Shown: piece after piece, positions 1 through 4,859 of the stretch
Position numbering within the stretch: position 1 is the first letter of the stretch
Layout of the letters: each line of letters starts with the position of its first letter
DNA from: Azotobacter paspali
GTDB lineage: Bacteria > Pseudomonadota > Gammaproteobacteria > Pseudomonadales > Pseudomonadaceae
Strand: one strand, 5' to 3'
NCBI RefSeq assembly: GCF_042434745.1
Contig: NZ_JBHLSS010000005.1
Length of the DNA: 5,282 nt
Translations under genes and position numbers: made by a program
The notes under the pieces: model-generated
Database searches by the model: none
The model's input: the letters and a program-made list of their open reading frames with translations, nothing else
Told to the model about the DNA's origin: nothing

Positions 1-43
1 TTTCGATGATCTCGGCGAGGTCTGCTGCTGTGTAGGTTTTCAT
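1..43 (-). CDS. Start of an unidentified leftward early gene (truncated by window edge)
   Basis: Only the first 14 codons are inside the window, reading MKTYTAADLAEIIE before the left edge. The start is supported by an AAGGA ribosome-binding site at 50-54, 6 nt from the ATG. The gene lies downstream of the DUF2303 gene on the same strand and is probably the third member of the leftward early operon. The visible residues suggest an amphipathic helix. There is too little sequence to name a family. Confidence 0.6.
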   Translation of the reverse strand, partial: MKTYTAADLAEIIE

Positions 44-93
44 GCGGTGTCCTTGGTCGGTTGGTTTCCCCGGTTGTCCCGCTGCTGATTGCA

Positions 94-115
94 GGCGCAC
101 CGTTGCCAGTGCGCC
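94..115 (-). other. Intercistronic hairpin
   Basis: Perfect 7-bp inverted repeat (GGCGCAC at 94-100, GTGCGCC at 109-115) with an 8-nt loop. It sits between the stop of the DUF2303 gene and the next gene of the leftward operon. No run of T follows on either strand, so it is not a typical intrinsic terminator. It could be an mRNA-stabilising or processing structure, or chance in GC-rich sequence. Confidence 0.3.
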
Positions 116-130
116 ATGCTGCTTGGCGGA

Positions 131-952
131 TTACTTGCCAGGGTTGAATGTGCCGAGGGTTAGGGTTGCGGCGTCGCCGATCTCGCTGGCCAGGACAGCC
201 TTGAACTCGTGGGCGATTTTTTCGCGGGTCTGTTCCTCGCCGACCCAACGGGGCTTGAGCACGGGTTTTTCGCCGCCGGTGAGGATCGACAGGCGCAGGG
301 TGATGACGCGCTTGCCGAGGCCTTCATAGGGGATGCAGGTGAAGTGCAGGGCGCCCGGCAAGGTTTCCTGGCTCTTGGCCTCGATGGCATCCATTGCGCT
401 GCGCTGGGCGGCGAAGTTCGCCTCGACGTGGGTGCGTTCGCTGGCGGACTTGATAGTGATGTTGCGCACGGCGGCGATGGCCTGGACGGTGCTCATCTGC
501 TCGCCGGCTTCGCTCTCGGCCTCGATGTTGGCGTGCCAGTCCTCCATCCATTCGGCCAGGGCCTTCTGGCTGAGCGGCTCGCCGGCGATCGCCTGCACGG
601 CGAAGTAGGCGGCGGTTGGCTTGAGGGTCAGGGTGGCGGTGTCGTCGGCGTGTCCTGGGCTGGTTTCGTCGCCCAGGTTGAAGAAGGCGACGCAGCGCAT
701 GGCATCCTGGTCGACGAAGCCCTTGGCAGGGTCAAGGCCGCGACGGTCGATCACGTAGCCGGCGAAGTCGGCCAGGCTGGTAGTGCTCAGGGCGCCGCGA
801 AAGCGGGAGCGACCGACTTGATACTTCTCCATATCGACCACGGAGAAGGAGCCCGGAAGGATAGCCACGGGGGTGTAGGTTTCCGGGGTTCCGCAAGCAG
901 CGACAACGGCGTTGTCGAGGATGATCTGCAGTGCTTCTTTACTGAGAGGCAT
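131..952 (-). CDS. YfdQ-like DUF2303 family phage protein
   Basis: Predicted 273-residue soluble protein. The region around residues 30-70 (ILPGSFSVVDMEKYQVGRSRFRG, read as two parts: a LPxxF stretch, then a EKYxxGRxRFRG motif followed by a SxxDFAxYV segment) resembles E. coli YfdQ of the CPS-53 prophage and the DUF2303 family. Full length fits that family. No signal peptide or membrane segment is visible. The molecular function of the family is not established; members lie in early regions of temperate phages, often near recombination or replication genes. The ATG at 952 has AGGA at 960-963 with a 7-nt spacer. It follows the 981-1322 gene after 28 nt on the same strand, so it is probably co-transcribed from the leftward promoter near 1690. 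The long ORF on the opposite strand is a codon-bias shadow. Confidence 0.85.
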   Translation of the reverse strand: MPLSKEALQIILDNAVVAACGTPETYTPVAILPGSFSVVDMEKYQVGRSRFRGALSTTSLADFAGYVIDRRGLDPAKGFVDQDAMRCVAFFNLGDETSPGHADDTATLTLKPTAAYFAVQAIAGEPLSQKALAEWMEDWHANIEAESEAGEQMSTVQAIAAVRNITIKSASERTHVEANFAAQRSAMDAIEAKSQETLPGALHFTCIPYEGLGKRVITLRLSILTGGEKPVLKPRWVGEEQTREKIAHEFKAVLASEIGDAATLTLGTFNPGK

Positions 953-980
953 GATGTGTTCCTAGTGGCTTTGCGTGGGG

Positions 981-1322
981 TTAGCGCGGCAGGACAGGGG
1001 CCTGGTCGCGGTTGAACAGTTGCGCTGTCGGGTCGGTCTGGAACAGTTCGAGCCCGTTGGCGGTGACGTACATCGGGGTGTCAAGGGTGGTGTCCTCGCG
1101 GCGCTTGCCGCGCTTGGTAGGCTCGATGTAGTCCAGGGTGTGGGTGATGGCGACCTGGTTGCTTTCGCCGATGCGCTTCATCTTGAACTTGAGGGTGACT
1201 TCGCCCTGCTTGTTATGCTCGACGACGCCGGCGGCGACGGCAGACAGGGCGGTGCCGACCTGCTGGGTGAAGACGGAGGCGTTCAGCGAGTTGATGAACT
1301 CGGCAACGTCGGTGGGTTTCAT
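981..1322 (-). CDS. Unidentified small protein, first clear gene of the leftward early operon
   Basis: Predicted 113 residues beginning MKPTDVAEFINSL. I do not recognise a named domain. The N-terminal half looks helical (residues 3-35), followed by a beta-rich stretch (GEVTLKFKMKRIG, then NQVAITHTLDYIEP) and a charged KRGKRRED turn. No signal peptide or membrane segment is seen. The ATG at 1322 is preferred because AAGGA lies 9 nt upstream. An in-frame ATG at 1415 would add 31 residues but has no good ribosome-binding site and would run through the hairpin at 1354-1377. The gene sits immediately upstream of the DUF2303 gene. A role as a small phage protein acting with DUF2303 is inferred from position only. 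Confidence 0.75.
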   Translation of the reverse strand: MKPTDVAEFINSLNASVFTQQVGTALSAVAAGVVEHNKQGEVTLKFKMKRIGESNQVAITHTLDYIEPTKRGKRREDTTLDTPMYVTANGLELFQTDPTAQLFNRDQAPVLPR

Positions 1323-1353
1323 GCTCCGGTTTCCTTCTGCTTGTGGTTTCCCT

Positions 1354-1377
1354 GATGCCCCTCGCGAGAAGGGCATC
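1354..1377 (-). other. Hairpin in leader just upstream of the 981-1322 gene
   Basis: Inverted repeat with perfect 7-bp arms (GATGCCC at 1354-1360, GGGCATC at 1371-1377). The interior contains the self-complementary octamer CTCGCGAG. It lies 32 nt upstream of the ATG at 1322. No T-run follows, so it is not a standard intrinsic terminator. It could be an attenuation, processing or translation-control element. Confidence 0.4.
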
Positions 1378-1524
1378 GAGGAAACTGTCGTCTTGCACAG
1401 GATACGGTCGCTCATCCGCTGAGGCTTTCACGGGGTCCCGGGAGCATGCCTCTGTCGGCTGTCCCGTTACTCGCCTCAACACGCCTTTCCGGCATGTCCT
1501 CGCTTGAGTGTCCTGCGCCCAGCA

Positions 1525-1539
1525 CCGGCATATGGCCGG
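1525..1539 (-). other. Leader hairpin 2 (5-nt loop)
   Basis: On the minus strand CCGGC and GCCGG flank the 5-nt loop CATAT; a G-U pair extends the stem to 6 bp. It follows the 1546-1564 hairpin after 6 nt. The 5-nt loop size is that of lambda boxB, but the loop sequence is not a boxB GNRNA loop. Confidence 0.35.
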
Positions 1540-1545
1540 CTACTG

Positions 1546-1564
1546 CCTGCCGCTGCCCGGCAGG
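1546..1564 (-). other. Leader hairpin 1 (7-bp stem, 5-nt loop)
   Basis: Perfect inverted repeat on the minus strand, CCTGCCG, then loop GGCAG, then CGGCAGG. It lies about 40 nt downstream of the boxA-like sequence in the transcript. Its geometry (short GC stem, pentaloop, downstream of boxA) recalls a nut boxB, though the spacing is longer than in lambda and the loop differs. Confidence 0.4.
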
Positions 1565-1602
1565 TGCGCTGGCTATGCATCGGCCAGCTCGGCGTTCTCG
1601 AT

Positions 1603-1615
1603 TGTGTAAAGAGCG
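1603..1615 (-). promoter_or_regulatory. boxA-like antitermination signal
   Basis: The minus strand reads CGCTCTTTACACA. The first nine bases match the boxA core of rRNA leaders and lambdoid nut sites (E. coli rrn boxA TGCTCTTTAACA), with one extra C before the ACA. BoxA in RNA is bound by NusB and S10. It lies about 54 nt downstream of the inferred leftward start site, where a nutL-type site would be expected. Assignment is by motif and position only. Confidence 0.5.
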
Positions 1616-1618
1616 TTC

Positions 1619-1630
1619 CCGGCGAACCGG
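1619..1630 (-). other. Small hairpin just 5' of boxA
   Basis: CCGG-TTCG-CCGG on the minus strand, giving a 4-bp stem with a UUCG loop in RNA; a U-G pair can extend it. The loop is closed by G-C, not by the C-G pair of the extra-stable type. It ends 3 nt before the boxA-like motif. Confidence 0.3.
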
Positions 1631-1675
1631 AGGCATCGCTGCCTGGCGAGGCGCTGCGTGCGCTTCGATGGGGTA

Positions 1676-1705
1676 AATATGAACCATAAGTACAAATCAG
1701 GTCAA
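1676..1705 (-). promoter_or_regulatory. Leftward early promoter (PL-like)
   Basis: On the minus strand a -35 TTGACC (1705-1700; 5 of 6 to TTGACA) is followed by an 18-nt spacer and a -10 CATATT (1681-1676; 4 of 6 to TATAAT), predicting a start near 1669. Operator-like site 1681-1693 almost fills the spacer and touches the -10, and site 1706-1718 abuts the upstream side of the -35. A repressor on either site should block RNA polymerase. It points into the leader and the operon of 1-1322. Confidence 0.6.
1681..1693. promoter_or_regulatory. Operator-like site OL-a
   Basis: GAACCATAAGTAC, a near-palindrome of form GWAC-N5-GWAC. It is the first of a tandem direct repeat: the 17 bases from 1681 match the 17 from 1706 with a single mismatch. 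The same pattern recurs at the cI/cro junction, which supports binding by the CI-like repressor and probably Cro. Confidence 0.6.
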
Positions 1706-1718
1706 GAACCAAAAGTAC
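1706..1718. promoter_or_regulatory. Operator-like site OL-b
   Basis: GAACCAAAAGTAC, the second copy of the tandem site, 25 bp start to start from OL-a (between two and two and a half helical turns). It lies directly upstream of the leftward -35 element and 55 bp before the LexA box, so it is also within reach of the divergent DUF1654-like promoter. Confidence 0.6.
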
Positions 1719-1773
1719 AAATTTCTCGCGAACACAAAAAGCCATCGCTCTGGACCTCTGCGCGGCAAATGGC

Positions 1774-1793
1774 TACTGTATTTACATACAGTA
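1774..1793. promoter_or_regulatory. LexA (SOS) box
   Basis: TACTGTATTTACATACAGTA is a 20-bp near-palindrome with the CTGT-N8-ACAG core of gammaproteobacterial LexA sites; it also keeps the outer TA bases of the E. coli consensus. It ends one base before the AAGGAG ribosome-binding site of the gene at 1807, so LexA should repress that gene until DNA damage. A weak promoter candidate overlaps it (TGGACC at 1751-1756, 17-nt spacer, TACTGT at 1774-1779). Confidence 0.9.
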
Positions 1794-1806
1794 AAAGGAG
1801 CGGCAT

Positions 1807-2121
1807 ATGGCCAAGAGGAAAGCCCAGCAGCAGCCCCAGGAACTCACCCCGCTGGAGAGGTTGGGGCTACGGGTGTCGTCGATGATCAACGCGCCGAAGG
1901 CGCAGCTCGAGCGCCGGGTGACGATTCACCGGCTGGACACAGATTCGGATGAGGCGTGGGAAGGGGTGATGGAGCTGCTGGCCGAGACGGATGGCCTGGG
2001 GATGGTCGTCAATGAGGACGGCAGCGTGACGCTGAGATGGGAGCGCGCGGCGGACGACGAGTCACCGGAGGGCGATAAGGAGGAGTTCGAGGCGCCAGGC
2101 AGGGAAGAAGCTCAATTCTGA
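1807..2121 (+). CDS. DUF1654-like protein under LexA control
   Basis: Predicted 104-residue protein with no signal peptide or membrane segment. A basic, Gln-rich N-terminus (residues 1-11) precedes a compact domain at about 13-80 with TPLERLGLRVSSMIN, then VTIHRLDTDSDEAWEGVMELL, and a final VTLRW strand; this resembles the DUF1654 family found mainly in Pseudomonas and its phages. Residues 80-104 are an acidic tail. Function of the family is unknown. The ATG has AAGGAG (1795-1800) with a 6-nt spacer. The gene faces away from the leftward promoter and against the rex-position genes, ending at a shared terminator, so it is a one-gene SOS unit inside the immunity region. Family assignment is from memory of the motif and is fairly but not fully sure. 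Confidence 0.85.
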   Translation: MAKRKAQQQPQELTPLERLGLRVSSMINAPKAQLERRVTIHRLDTDSDEAWEGVMELLAETDGLGMVVNEDGSVTLRWERAADDESPEGDKEEFEAPGREEAQF

Positions 2122-2149
2122 TGGGGCTGCTCGGGGAGGGCAGAGACGA

Positions 2150-2174
2150 AAAGCCCCGCGCGGGGCGGGGCTTT
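2150..2174. terminator. Bidirectional intrinsic terminator
   Basis: Perfect 10-bp stem (AAAGCCCCGC at 2150-2159, GCGGGGCTTT at 2165-2174) with a 5-nt loop. A/T ends on both sides give a T tract in either transcript. It sits 28 nt past the stop of the DUF1654-like gene and 2 nt past the stop of the convergent membrane-protein gene, so it should end both units. Confidence 0.9.
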
Positions 2175-2176
2175 GG

Positions 2177-2695
2177 TCAGTGGGCGTGCGCTTTGCGTGA
2201 ATCGCGTGATGACAGCGTAGCGGCAATGACCCGGTAAACTGTCATTGGATTGGGGATGCTTTTCAGGCGATCCAGCAGCAACCCTATCGGGGCCAGAATG
2301 GCGATTGCCGCAAAGACTACGTACATGCAGAACATAGAGGTTAGTGGGTTGCGCACGATACACATCTTGATCAGGCAGTCCATGATCTCGTTGTGTGCGG
2401 CAGATCTATTGGAAACTTCAGACGCAACTTTCCCGCCGCTCTTCGACAGGATGGCCATGGCCAATACCACTGGGCTGGCAAGCGCCATCAGCGGCATGAA
2501 AATCCAGATGCGAGACGCCGCGTAGCTCCAGTGGATGCTGTCTTTCTCCTGCTCTGAGGCGGAGTCGTCAGCATAGAATGCCTCGATGAGCGGCACGACC
2601 CTGGATTGCAGCTTGAGCGCTGCACTCCTGCAGAAAGACCAGTACGCGATCAGCAATACGGCGGCCGCAGAACCAAGAATAGCGTTGGCAATCAT
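2177..2695 (-). CDS. Small three-helix membrane protein, unidentified (rex position)
   Basis: Predicted 172 residues with three hydrophobic segments, about 3-21, 63-85 and 119-141. Between the first two lies a hydrophilic stretch with an acidic cluster (residues 42-52, ADDSASEQEKD); between the second and third is a polar region. The tail (142-172) is basic. I recognise no family. Its ATG overlaps the stop of the upstream gene as ATGA, with GAGGA directly before it, so translation is probably coupled. The gene ends at the strong terminator. In temperate phages this spot, downstream of cI, commonly carries lysogenic-conversion or superinfection-exclusion genes. An inner-membrane exclusion role is inference from topology and place. 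Base composition is visibly less GC-rich than in the early genes. Confidence 0.75.
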   Translation of the reverse strand: MIANAILGSAAAVLLIAYWSFCRSAALKLQSRVVPLIEAFYADDSASEQEKDSIHWSYAASRIWIFMPLMALASPVVLAMAILSKSGGKVASEVSNRSAAHNEIMDCLIKMCIVRNPLTSMFCMYVVFAAIAILAPIGLLLDRLKSIPNPMTVYRVIAATLSSRDSRKAHAH

Positions 2696-2943
2696 TCCTC
2701 ACACCCCTCTACCTGCGCTTGACGCTCCTTGTAGCGCCTTCTGGCGCCCGCTTCTCTGCGATCAAGGTCGCGTTCTTGGCGATTGCCCCAAGTATGGACC
2801 AGATAGAACGGGAAAAGAACCGCCATGGCCATGACAAACCAGGCCAGCACGGGCGATTTGTCCCAGATCACAACGAACAGGCGCCCGATTGAGTCTATGG
2901 AGTCAGGGATGAATGCAAGCCATCCCCCTGGTTTCTCTACCAA
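2692..2943 (-). CDS. Small single-pass membrane protein, unidentified (rex position)
   Basis: Predicted 83 residues. Residues 8-27 form a moderately hydrophobic, possibly amphipathic stretch; 31-51 (PVLAWFVMAMAVLFPFYLV) is a clear transmembrane helix; residues 54-78 are a strongly charged, Arg-rich helix that may be cytoplasmic by the positive-inside rule. The best start is a TTG at 2943, with GGAG 9 nt upstream; no in-frame ATG or GTG gives a fuller product with a ribosome-binding site, so the start is uncertain. The stop overlaps the next start as ATGA, so the two membrane proteins are probably made together and may form a complex. It follows the OB-fold gene after 54 nt. Confidence 0.7.
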   Translation of the reverse strand: MVEKPGGWLAFIPDSIDSIGRLFVVIWDKSPVLAWFVMAMAVLFPFYLVHTWGNRQERDLDRREAGARRRYKERQAQVEGCEE

Positions 2944-2997
2944 ACTACGGTTCTCCCATTGATTACATCCCGACCTTGCTCGGCGGGCAGGCGGCTA

Positions 2998-3549
2998 TCA
3001 GAGCAGGCTGCAATCGTCAGACACGGGGATCTTTGCCACGTCCCCGCGCCCCGTACAGAGCAGGACAACTTTATGTCCCTTTTTCAAGTTGGCCAGACTT
3101 TCTAAGTCGGACTTATCAAATTCGAATTTAGGCTCCATGAATTGATTAATTCCACCGCGTAAAACAAGGTACGGGTCGCCCATAAAATCCGTATTTATAT
3201 CAGTCACAACGCCAGTAACTTTGAATCGTTTTCCCTTGAATTGAGCATCGGCGGCAACAGTGTTTTCGTGATACGCAGACGCCAAAGTATGCGCGCTGAT
3301 TAGTGGCATATCTGCAATAGCCTGCCTTTCTGCTGCAATCTTCGCCTCGCGCCTGGCGGCCTCTGCCTCACGCTCTGCGATTTCTGCCTTGCGCCTCTCC
3401 TCAGCCCGTTGCGCTTTTTGTTGCGCTTGCTCTGCGTCAAAAGCGGCCCGCTCTTCGGGGGTTTGCAGTGCGCGTATTACAGCTCCAATAGCAATAAGCA
3501 CACAAAAGACGATTCCTGTCCATTTGAATACCGACTTAACGAACTTCAT
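2998..3549 (-). CDS. Membrane-anchored protein with coiled coil and tRNA_anti-like OB-fold domain
   Basis: Predicted 183 residues. A short basic N-terminus leads to a hydrophobic segment at 11-27 (signal anchor), then a long charged Ala/Glu/Arg coiled coil at about 31-79, then an OB-fold-like domain at about 82-181. The domain has the pattern of the tRNA_anti-like family: a helix ending in HENTVAAD, then FKGKRFKVTGVVTDI, then LANLKKGHKVVLLCTG. Cys165 and Cys180 could pair if the domain is outside the cytoplasm. There is no lipobox Cys. The ATG at 3549 is chosen over an upstream frame start because AGGAG sits 5 nt before it. It begins 47 nt after the cI stop with no terminator between, so it may be read through from cI in a lysogen. 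Related proteins occur in many phages; function is not established, and a surface or exclusion role is inference. Confidence 0.75.
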   Translation of the reverse strand: MKFVKSVFKWTGIVFCVLIAIGAVIRALQTPEERAAFDAEQAQQKAQRAEERRKAEIAEREAEAARREAKIAAERQAIADMPLISAHTLASAYHENTVAADAQFKGKRFKVTGVVTDINTDFMGDPYLVLRGGINQFMEPKFEFDKSDLESLANLKKGHKVVLLCTGRGDVAKIPVSDDCSLL

Positions 3550-3596
3550 GGTTACTCCTGTAATGTTGCTCGACTTAAAACTTAGCAGTCCTGTTA

Positions 3597-4508
3597 CTAA
3601 AGCTTCTTCGCATTCCATACCAGCAGGACGCGGGCCTGGATGTAGGTGTCGTCGATCCGGATCATCCGGTCCTTGTGATTCGGATTGTCCGAGATCATCT
3701 CGAAATGCTCCGCGTCGGCCACCTGCAGGCGCTTGGTGTAGAAATGGCCTTGCCAGACGAATGAGTAGATCCCGTCACCCTCGAACTCACGGATGCTCAC
3801 ATCGACGATCATTGGGTCCAGGTGCTGGATTGTGGGTGCCATGGACTGGCCGTAGCCGGTCAGCATCTTGAGGTGGGCTGGGTCTTTGTAGATGACGCCC
3901 AGCTCCTGCAAGTGCTGCTTGCTGACGACCAGATCCGGCATGATCTCGGGGTAGTCCGGGACCAGTTGCCCGCTGCCTAGGGCTGTCCGGACGTCGTAGT
4001 GCGCGATACGAATCGCGTCACCGGCGGGAGCAGGGGGCAAGAAGTCGGCGATGATGACGTTGTTTTGCGGTCCGGCTGATGGCTCTGACTCGGCCAGGGA
4101 GTCACCGACGGCATCGACGATCTGCTTTCGAATAGCCGCACTCAATCCCTTCCCGTGCTTTTGCAGCATCTCCAGCACCTTGGCCGCAGCGATTTCCTTG
4201 TGATTCTCGGCTGCAGGTACGAGCGGGCCTGGCTCGGCGTTCGCCTCATTGCTTGCGTCGCCAGGAAGCATCTCCCCCTCGCCATACTGAAGCCACTGGA
4301 TGTTGACATGAAGCTCATCCGCGATCGCTTGCATGTTGGCCCGCCCAGGCATGGCTTCTCCATTCAGCCATTTGCTGGCGGCCTTAGGGGTTTTCCCTGT
4401 GATTTCCGCAAGGCGAGAGCCGGCCCCCCAATCTGCAATCCCTGATTTTGCAAGGGTTTGCTTGAGGCGCTTCACGAACTCTCTGCGTATTTCTTCCGGT
4501 TGAACCAT
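3597..4508 (-). CDS. CI-like phage repressor (HTH plus S24 LexA-type peptidase domain)
   Basis: Predicted 303 residues. An XRE-type helix-turn-helix occupies about 8-80 (SRLAEITGKTPKAASKWLNG includes the recognition helix), then a linker with an Ala-rich helix (104-141), then a C-terminal S24 domain. The catalytic pair is Ser222 (GYGQSM) and Lys259 (HFYTK); their 37-residue spacing equals that of LexA and UmuD. At the usual cleavage place (YDVRTALGSG) the bond is Leu177-Gly178, not Ala-Gly. The start at 4508 is preferred over the in-frame ATG at 4553 because the longer form would encode operator 4535-4547; neither has a Shine-Dalgarno, so leaderless translation is possible. Operator 4502-4514 covers the start codon, suggesting self-repression. 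It is divergent from cro and should maintain lysogeny by blocking both early promoters. Confidence 0.9.
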   Translation of the reverse strand: MVQPEEIRREFVKRLKQTLAKSGIADWGAGSRLAEITGKTPKAASKWLNGEAMPGRANMQAIADELHVNIQWLQYGEGEMLPGDASNEANAEPGPLVPAAENHKEIAAAKVLEMLQKHGKGLSAAIRKQIVDAVGDSLAESEPSAGPQNNVIIADFLPPAPAGDAIRIAHYDVRTALGSGQLVPDYPEIMPDLVVSKQHLQELGVIYKDPAHLKMLTGYGQSMAPTIQHLDPMIVDVSIREFEGDGIYSFVWQGHFYTKRLQVADAEHFEMISDNPNHKDRMIRIDDTYIQARVLLVWNAKKL

Positions 4509-4514
4509 AGGTTC
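4502..4514. promoter_or_regulatory. Operator-like site OR-c (over the cI start)
   Basis: GAACCATAGGTTC has perfectly matched half-sites (GAAC and GTTC). Its first seven bases equal those of OL-a. It overlaps the preferred cI start codon (4506-4508), and its centre is 33 bp from the next site. Binding there would be expected to lower cI expression, as OR3 does in lambda. Confidence 0.5.
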
Positions 4515-4528
4515 ATTTTTGCACGTGC

Positions 4529-4556
4529 TTGCATGTACTTTCAGTACCGGCATAAT
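4529..4556 (+). promoter_or_regulatory. Rightward early promoter (PR-like)
   Basis: A -35 TTGCAT (4529-4534) and -10 CATAAT (4551-4556) are 16 bp apart, predicting a start near 4563 and a leader of about 32 nt before the cro ATG. Operator 4535-4547 lies wholly in the spacer and 4559-4571 covers the start site, so repression is expected. The opposing cI promoter is less clear: on the minus strand TATTAT (4557-4552) is the best -10 but has a weak -35, as would suit an activated promoter. Confidence 0.7.
4535..4547. promoter_or_regulatory. Operator-like site OR-b
   Basis: GTACTTTCAGTAC has two perfect GTAC half-sites around a 5-bp centre. It lies between the -35 and -10 of the rightward promoter. 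Confidence 0.65.
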
Positions 4557-4558
4557 AT

Positions 4559-4571
4559 GTACCGTAAGTTC
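4559..4571. promoter_or_regulatory. Operator-like site OR-a
   Basis: GTACCGTAAGTTC, 24 bp start to start from OR-b, covering the predicted rightward start site. The following CAAAT is shared with OL-a and OL-b, extending the similarity beyond the 13-bp core. Confidence 0.65.
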
Positions 4572-4594
4572 AAATTTATGGCTTGGAGGCGCCT

Positions 4595-4834
4595 ATGAGC
4601 GCGCTTAGAGAAGCGATCAGCAAGATCGATGGTGTGGCAAATGCCGCGTCCATCTGCGGGGTGAGTCAGCGGGCCATTTACAAGTGGCTTACCGCCGGGG
4701 CTCTGCCACGCACCGAATACACCGGCGAAACCGACTACGCAGTTCGCCTAGCAGCCGCTGCTGCCGAGCGTGGAAATCCATTTGAGGCCGCCTGGCTTTT
4801 GGCCGAATCGGCACCAAAGCGCACAGCCGCCTAA
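4595..4834 (+). CDS. cro: Cro-like repressor (small HTH protein)
   Basis: Predicted 79 residues, consisting largely of one helix-turn-helix of the Cro/YdaS kind: LREAISKIDGVANAASICG holds the first helices, VSQRAIYKWL the turn and recognition helix with the conserved W, and ALPRTEYTGETDYAVRLA the closing part. The ATG at 4595 is preferred to the TTG at 4583 because GGAGG (4585-4589) sits 5 nt before it. As first gene of the rightward transcript, divergent from the CI-like gene, it is expected to bind the same GWAC-type operators and favour lytic growth. A YdaS-type toxin-regulator relative is the main alternative, but context favours Cro. Confidence 0.85.
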   Translation: MSALREAISKIDGVANAASICGVSQRAIYKWLTAGALPRTEYTGETDYAVRLAAAAAERGNPFEAAWLLAESAPKRTAA

Positions 4835-4859
4835 CCCCTTCCCCGACAAGGAAATCCCC

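Larger units (their letters stand above)
1323..1669 (-). other. Long structured leader of the leftward transcript
   Basis: About 350 nt separate the inferred leftward start site (near 1669) from the first convincing start codon at 1322. On the minus strand this stretch holds, in transcript order, a CCGG-TTCG-CCGG hairpin (1619-1630), a boxA-like sequence (1603-1615), a 7-bp stem with 5-nt loop (1546-1564), a 5-bp stem with 5-nt loop (1525-1539), and a hairpin with 7-bp arms (1354-1377). Open frames exist in it, but none shows a good ribosome-binding site and convincing protein character. The best, 1412-1687, is Arg-rich and ends in an ATGA overlap with the in-frame ATG at 1415. The simplest reading is an untranslated antitermination-type leader. 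Confidence 0.5.

Noticed and set aside
209..1015. Long plus-strand open frame of 268 codons
   Set aside because: It lies opposite the DUF2303 gene, is Gly/Ala-rich without domain character, has no ribosome-binding site, and is explained by GC-rich codon bias on the real strand.
975..1355. Plus-strand open frame opposite the 981-1322 gene
   Set aside because: Shadow of the minus-strand gene, with low-complexity Gly/Val/Asp content and no start signal.
1213..1482. Minus-strand frame with a GTG start and a GGA near it
   Set aside because: Its first half looks protein-like, but it continues over 100 bases into the 981-1322 gene in another frame and ends in an Arg run, so it is unlikely to be a gene.
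1446..1689. Two plus-strand frames in the leader region
   Set aside because: No ribosome-binding site, no promoter, and Arg/Ala/Pro-rich products typical of GC-rich noncoding sequence.
1476..1745. Minus-strand frame starting upstream of the leftward promoter
   Set aside because: It would need a transcript starting before the promoter, runs through both operators and the leader hairpins, and its Ser/Arg/Pro-rich product has no domain character.
3389..3871. Plus-strand frame across the cI and OB-fold gene junction
   Set aside because: Antisense to two well-supported genes; Ser/Arg/Cys-rich product with no start signal.
4155..4445. Plus-strand frame antisense to cI
   Set aside because: Shadow of the repressor coding sequence with no ribosome-binding site.
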